Of a stretch of DNA of 41,087 nt, positions 36,426 through 41,087 are shown piece by piece. Within the stretch, counting starts at the first letter, position 1. The number at the start of each line of letters is the position of its first letter. The translations under genes and the position numbers were made by a program. A model generated the notes under the pieces. That model saw only the letters and a program-made list of their open reading frames with translations. It searched no databases and was not told the origin of the DNA. The DNA is from Smittium mucronatum (Eukaryota; Kickxellomycota; Harpellomycetes; Harpellales; Legeriomycetaceae), in the NCBI GenBank assembly GCA_001953115.1, contig LSSL01001759.1:1-41087 (forward strand), in the 5' to 3' direction.

Positions 36426-37492
36426 CTAGTCGAATTTCAGGGTGCGGACTTCTTTGTGGATACCAGTGGAGTCGACTGTGTATATTTCAAGGTAATCACC
36501 AGTATATATGTCGCGTTCGGTAGCACTGGTGAAGGAATCGATAGCTAGATCGAAAGCCTCTTGCTTAGATAGCGTTCTGTTTTTATCAACATTTTCCTGG
36601 TGTTTCAAACCGACTTGGTTATCAAGGAATGGTTGGATGAGAGCGGAAGCTGAGCCGTATACCTGGAAACCTACCCGCTCCATGTTGCCAACAGGGTCAT
36701 ATGAAAAAACACAGCCCTTTCCTAATAAAAATGGGTTTGATGAGATAAAATATTGCAACTCTCAATAAAGATTTTGGTATAATTTTGATGATATCTAACC
36801 TTCTCCGTCTAAACCAGCCAAAATTGGGAATACGTAGTAAGGGAAGAATCTCTTTTGGTACATAATGATAGATGTCATTTGAGCAATTGAGGGGGCCTGA
36901 ATGATTTTATCATTCTTGTCGAGATATTTCTAAGAAATAAAACAAACAGGTTATAAGATAAGGGAAAATAATAATCGAAATATATTTTGACATGAAGAGG
37001 CGATAAGCGTTCCTGGAATTTTTTAAAATAAGGGATTACCTCTGCCTGTATTTTTATGTTTTCAGCCAACTTCTTCCCATCAGCTGAGTATCCAGAAGTT
37101 GCAAACAAAACTTTATCAGTTCTAAGAAACAAATGGACGGGTAAGATATAATAAAGTTAACAGGAAAACAAAATATGATTTTACATTTGATGAACTTTTG
37201 AATCGTATCTTGTATTGATACTGTAACCTTCACTTTGACGAGTGTCTGATGCAATAATGCAGAAATCTGGACCTGCAATAGCCAATGAAGTTCTGGCAGA
37301 AAAAAAAACAAAAAATATTAATTAAAAACGATTTACCTCAATTTTTTACAGAAAAAAAGTCCTTTGCAAAAGCAGTTTAATAAAACGTTAATCTGGTATA
37401 AAAAAAAGAGTAGGGACTTACCCTCCATTATCTACATATGGCTCCCATCTTCCAGCGTGAGACTTTGCTGCATTTTGAATTTCGGTAGACAT
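36426..37492 (-). CDS. PRE7: 20S proteasome subunit beta-6 (PSMB1/Pre7)
   Basis: Exons 37422-37492, 37185-37292, 37040-37121, 36800-36929 and 36426-36721 give 228 aa (about 240 in yeast and human). It is a structural beta-ring subunit of the 20S core particle. Diagnostic sequence: YVDNGGTSLAIAG (19-31), SDTRQSEGYSI, RRFFPYY-type motif as KRFFPYYVFPILAGLDGEGKG, YDPVG, QPFLDNQVG and TERDIYTGD. The family is not autocatalytically active even though a Thr follows GG, and nothing here suggests otherwise. ATG at 37492 gives a short N-terminus of about 18 residues before the conserved core, consistent with the family. All four introns (63-129 nt) have GT-AG ends; the third donor is GTAATC, the fourth GTTAGA. 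It lies 269 bases upstream of the farnesyltransferase start on the same strand. Confidence 0.95.
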
Positions 37493-38571
37493 GATGGTTT
37501 TATGAATGTTTAGGGAAGAATCAAATTGCTTTCAAAATTAGGATTGAATAAACAGTAAAATTTAAAGTTCCCTGTTCAAGTATTGTTATTTTTATCGAGG
37601 AAAAGCCTAAAGTGGCTCGCAGCTTGATCCAAGTAAGAACAAACTGATGAATGCAGACAAGCGAGTAGCTTGAATAAATTGCTGGCTATTCATACAGAAC
37701 CAGTCATTTTTGCAATATTTTAGATTTTAACCAATTAATTCCGGATTTTTTATATGTGTCTAGCCAACAAATTAACAGAAATTCATTACGTCTTGGTGGC
37801 CTTATACTTTTTGGAGCATCCAATTAGCATCTATACAAATGCAGTTGGAAAAATTTACTCGATTTTCCTCGTTTCGTTTTTTCGCCTAATTAAGCCCAAG
37901 ACTCTATTCGCTATTCCAACCTTCCGTATATCTGTTAATTTCCATCTAGCCGAGAACTAAAACTACTCTCATTAGTTAATTCAGTTGTGAGTCTAATCTC
38001 AATAAAAAGGTAAGAATTAGATGTCCGTTTTAGCTACACTGTTTAATTGATAACCCTATACTGTTGGAAGCTAAGTGTAATGCTGAGGGTCGTCAAACAT
38101 CCTCTAGTGTTTACTTACATGAAATCATCTAAACACCATTGATATTTTATCAAGGTAATTAAGGATTCATTGACTATACACTTCTAGACATTCTCTCACC
38201 TAGAGATAGCCACTAGCTGGAGACTCCTAAAGCGTGGCAGTCAAAGTGCATCGGAAATTTCACTTGTAGGGATTAAGAGATAAACACTCAAATTTGCGCC
38301 AGAATCGATATCATGGATTTTAATTTCCACTAATAATCATTCTCTGATACCAATAAAATAATGTTTAGGAAAAAAAACAGATAATATGTGCACTTGACAA
38401 TCAGGTTCCATCAAAAAGTAAACAAATATATGAGAATCCCAACATAATCTTTACATATTCGAATGCGTAATAAAATGTATTTATTAATAAGCAATATGCA
38501 TAATGAGAAAATATATAATGTATAAGAAATTAAAAAATTGGCGCGTCAAATGGTAATCGTGGTAGTACATA
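37493..38571. other. Intergenic DNA between two minus-strand genes
   Basis: It should contain the promoter of the proteasome gene at its left end and the 3' end of the hydrolase gene at its right end. A 68-codon open stretch on the plus strand (37754-37960) has no recognisable feature. Composition at 38030-38330 is more balanced than elsewhere, yet no tRNA A and B boxes or coding pattern could be found. Confidence 0.5.
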
Positions 38572-39876
38572 TTAAATCAATGATTGCTTTAATGATAAGG
38601 GTTTGTATTGCCCAAGAGATATTAAAGCGGAGCTGGGAGGAAGATTAAATAAAGGAACATTAGATTCTAGCCCAAGAGACTTTAAGAAAGATTTAATTTG
38701 TTTTTTTGTTATCGAACCAAGTGGAACAATGTGGGCTCCTCCGTGGAAGGTTGTCTCCTTATTCAGAAATTTATCAGCCAACATCATAGAACTTTCTGTG
38801 CTCACAACTGTATCCCATTTTCCAATTATGGCTAGCAACGGAGTAGAAATATTTTCGCTGATGCTACCAAGAAGTTCCTTAGAATTCGGAAGACCGCCAC
38901 CAACAAGCATTGCGAATTTTAGTGGAGGCTGGCCATTGAATTTAAACTCTCCTCGTTCAGACGGAGATTTCTCAAAAATAGAGCACAATATTGCTGACAG
39001 TATAGCACCTAAATATATAAAGAGGTACATTATTAGAATCGAAAAGAGAATATAGACTGAAATAAAAAACATGTAAATTTATAAGTCTAGAAAGCCGAAA
39101 AATAATAAAAGACGAAATCGAGAATGATTGAAAATCGCCAAAATAAAAAAATTAACCGATGCTATCAAAAAAACTAAAAGTAGCTATAAAAAACCATTTT
39201 ATTGATTTTAAAAATAATACCTTGAGAGAATCCTACGACGCCATCAATAGGCCCCTAACACCAGAAAAGAAATGTGGTAATTTTAGTTAAAATGGATTGG
39301 TATAGGAAAACGGTGATTTAAAAGACATACCGTAGACTTTATTATGTATTCAAGATGCTTCAGGGTGTTTGAAAATCCCTCTACTATTCCCTCGGCTCTG
39401 TTTTGGAAAACCCACCAAGCTCTGGAAGTGTCTATTATATTAAATCAAGACTAAGATTAATAACTCGCTTTAAATTCTTTTATAAATAAGAAAAGAAGTC
39501 ACGTTTCGGGAAATACACATATTAATTGATTTATAATGATAGTAAACCAACCTTCACCACCAGGGTACACCTCTTTGTAAGAAGAAGGATGATTCACAAA
39601 GATAGAATCATTCTCTGAATCAATTTCGATGGGTGCATCTAGATAAACTAAATTAGAAAGGGTTTCAGTTGGAATGTAAAAATTGAGAGATAAAAATAGG
39701 GTTATCGGTTTTGAGCTAACAGGGTAATAGAAATAAAGAAAGATTTGTCACTGAAAAAAAAACTTTATCAACTTACTCAATTCATCGTCTTCAGAAAAAC
39801 AGGAAGCGATAGCCCTGGATTTTATTTTGAATTTGTATTTGTTTTGCGAGAATCCGTGTAGGAATAAAACTCTCAT
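38572..39876 (-). CDS. FSH1/OVCA2-type serine hydrolase
   Basis: Exons 39777-39876, 39552-39647, 39331-39431, 39221-39254 and 38572-39008 join in frame to 255 aa, close to yeast Fsh1 (243). It has an alpha/beta-hydrolase fold. It opens with MRVLFLHGFSQN, typical of the family, then YLDAP, a Trp-rich RAWWVF segment, the nucleophile elbow GFSQGA (Ser109), GKWD with Asp176, and GGAH with His203, giving a complete Ser-Asp-His triad. Enzymes of this family act on esters; the natural substrate here is unknown. ATG at 39876 is directly before the first strand. The fourth exon is only 34 nt and the intron after it splits the elbow between Gln110 and Gly111; donors are GTAAGT, GTTGGT, GTATGT and GTATTA. 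No signal peptide is seen, so a cytosolic location is likely. Confidence 0.92.
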
Positions 39877-41087
39877 CTTGTTGTATAGCTAAGTTGTCTG
39901 AGTTTTCTTAATAGTGTTAGTGAAATGAGTATGCAGTTATTATTTTTTTGCGAATGAAGATTGAAGGGAAAAATAAAGGTTCAAATATTTTGTGGAGTGG
40001 ATGAGAAAGTGTATGCTAGGCCAAAACTGTCGATATGTATTTTTACCAACATGAAGTGGGAATGACTAAAAGTTTAGATAGCCATATTACTAATAAAAAT
40101 GTAATTATATACATGGAAAAATTATCAATCAATAGTCCTGCAAATGGATCCACAAACAGATTCAATCCTTTATCTGAAAAAAAGATGCTATTGGATTTTT
40201 ATTTTGTACACCGACCCTGAAAAGCAGTTTTCTAAAAATCCATCGAATAACAGCAAATTTCTTCTATAAATAGCCTATCGTATCTCCCAACAATCTATTA
40301 TTATTAGCAAATATTATTCGAAAATACCCTCATAAATGCAACACATTTTTTTGGAATTAGGTAACTAAAGAGCCAACGCTAACATATTTCGTCGTGAAAT
40401 TTATTTTTGCACAAAGCAACGATTTGGTTAGATAAACATAAATATCAGGGCAAATAGGAAAATTCTGTGATACAGAAAAAAAAAACAGTGCAAATAGGAT
40501 CTAGTTTTATAAATAGAACCCTATACTAATAGATTGTTTTTGTAAATTCAATTAATGACATAATATATTGTAAAAAAAAGTTCGATCGGGTGACTTATTT
40601 ACATATCTTCACAAAATTGTATTTATATTTTTTGATACAAAACCAAACAAAAAAAAACACTTATCTAGAAGTCTATTTTTATTAGAAATACGCCACTATC
40701 CACATCCATACTCTCATCGCTGCGAGTAATTCATTTTCGTGATTTCAACAAGAATTTTGACAACATTTCCTCATTTTTTTTGCACACCTCTCCGTTCATC
40801 AATGAAATAGAATGGCATCTTCCTCCAGAAAAAACACTTTTTTTTTAAATTTTATACACATTTTATATCATGATATATTAACATCTAGATTTAAAAGTGT
40901 TATGTTTTTGTTGCGGCCAATACCTTTTTGGTGATTTTTGGTGAAATTCTTACAGGAAATTAACCTATAAAAGAAAAATCTTTGAAATTTTAATATAATA
41001 ACCTAGTATTTATATATACACGGTTGAGGATTTTAGATAGTTTTACCAATTAAATTTAAATACATTAAAAGTTAATGTAACTTCGCA
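39877..41087. other. Upstream region of the hydrolase gene, no further gene seen
   Basis: The first few hundred bases should include the hydrolase promoter. A 61-codon frame at 40035-40220 (+), with a second ATG at 40062, has a mixed amino acid content (NSPANGSTNRFNPLSEKK), but there is no continuation or motif to support a gene. The rest is A/T-rich with stops in all frames. Confidence 0.45.

Noticed and set aside
34212..36768. Plus-strand frames at 34212-34505, 35184-35483 and 36508-36768
   Set aside because: Antisense to the farnesyltransferase and proteasome exons.
37054..37311. 85-codon minus-strand frames at 36875-37132 and 37054-37311
   Set aside because: They run through proteasome introns; the spliced model gives the conserved beta-6 sequence instead.
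38603..39055. 150-codon frame on the plus strand
   Set aside because: Antisense to the last exon of the serine hydrolase, whose catalytic motifs fix the minus strand.
40035..40220. 61-codon plus-strand frame, possible small gene
   Set aside because: Mixed composition but no motif, no continuing exon and no support for its start.

Overview
The window is nuclear DNA of an intron-rich, extremely AT-rich eukaryote. Five protein genes can be read with confidence; four carry short spliceosomal introns (about 58-210 nt, donors GTAAGT, GTAGGT and weaker forms). A fungus is the best guess: genes are compact, a FSH-type serine hydrolase is present, and the intergenic DNA is very AT-rich, as in several early-diverging fungi. 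The sequence does not fix the lineage. No tRNA, rRNA or CRISPR array was seen, and there are no bacterial-style operons.

Layout. Bases 1-18745 are almost a gene desert: low-complexity A/T sequence with (AT)n runs, a change of A/T skew near 8.6 kb, and one decayed repeat copy at 1311-2150. At 18746-21217 (+) lies a ten-exon gene for an RPA1-like single-stranded-DNA-binding protein. It converges on a three-exon gene for splicing factor SF3B4/Hsh49 (21426-22472, -), which has a GC-AG intron. Bases 22473-27600 hold broken coding sequence, a 601-base assembly gap (24963-25563) and a second decayed copy of the repeat found at 1311-2150. Bases 27601-32739 are again AT-rich with scattered fragments.

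From 32740 the window becomes gene-dense: an unusual protein kinase (+), then three genes on the minus strand, namely farnesyltransferase beta subunit (five exons), 20S proteasome beta-6 subunit (PSMB1/Pre7, five exons) and an FSH1/OVCA2-type serine hydrolase (five exons). The recognised genes are housekeeping functions (replication/repair, splicing, prenylation, proteolysis) with no sign of a common pathway.

The most unusual content is the dispersed, intron-containing, pseudogenised repeat family whose ancestral minus-strand protein can be followed across both copies but was not recognised. Others are a possible 19-nt intron in the RPA1-like gene, a kinase with HND and DFS motifs and no recognisable final subdomain, and four C or G tracts of nearly equal length (10-11) in DNA that is otherwise very poor in G and C.
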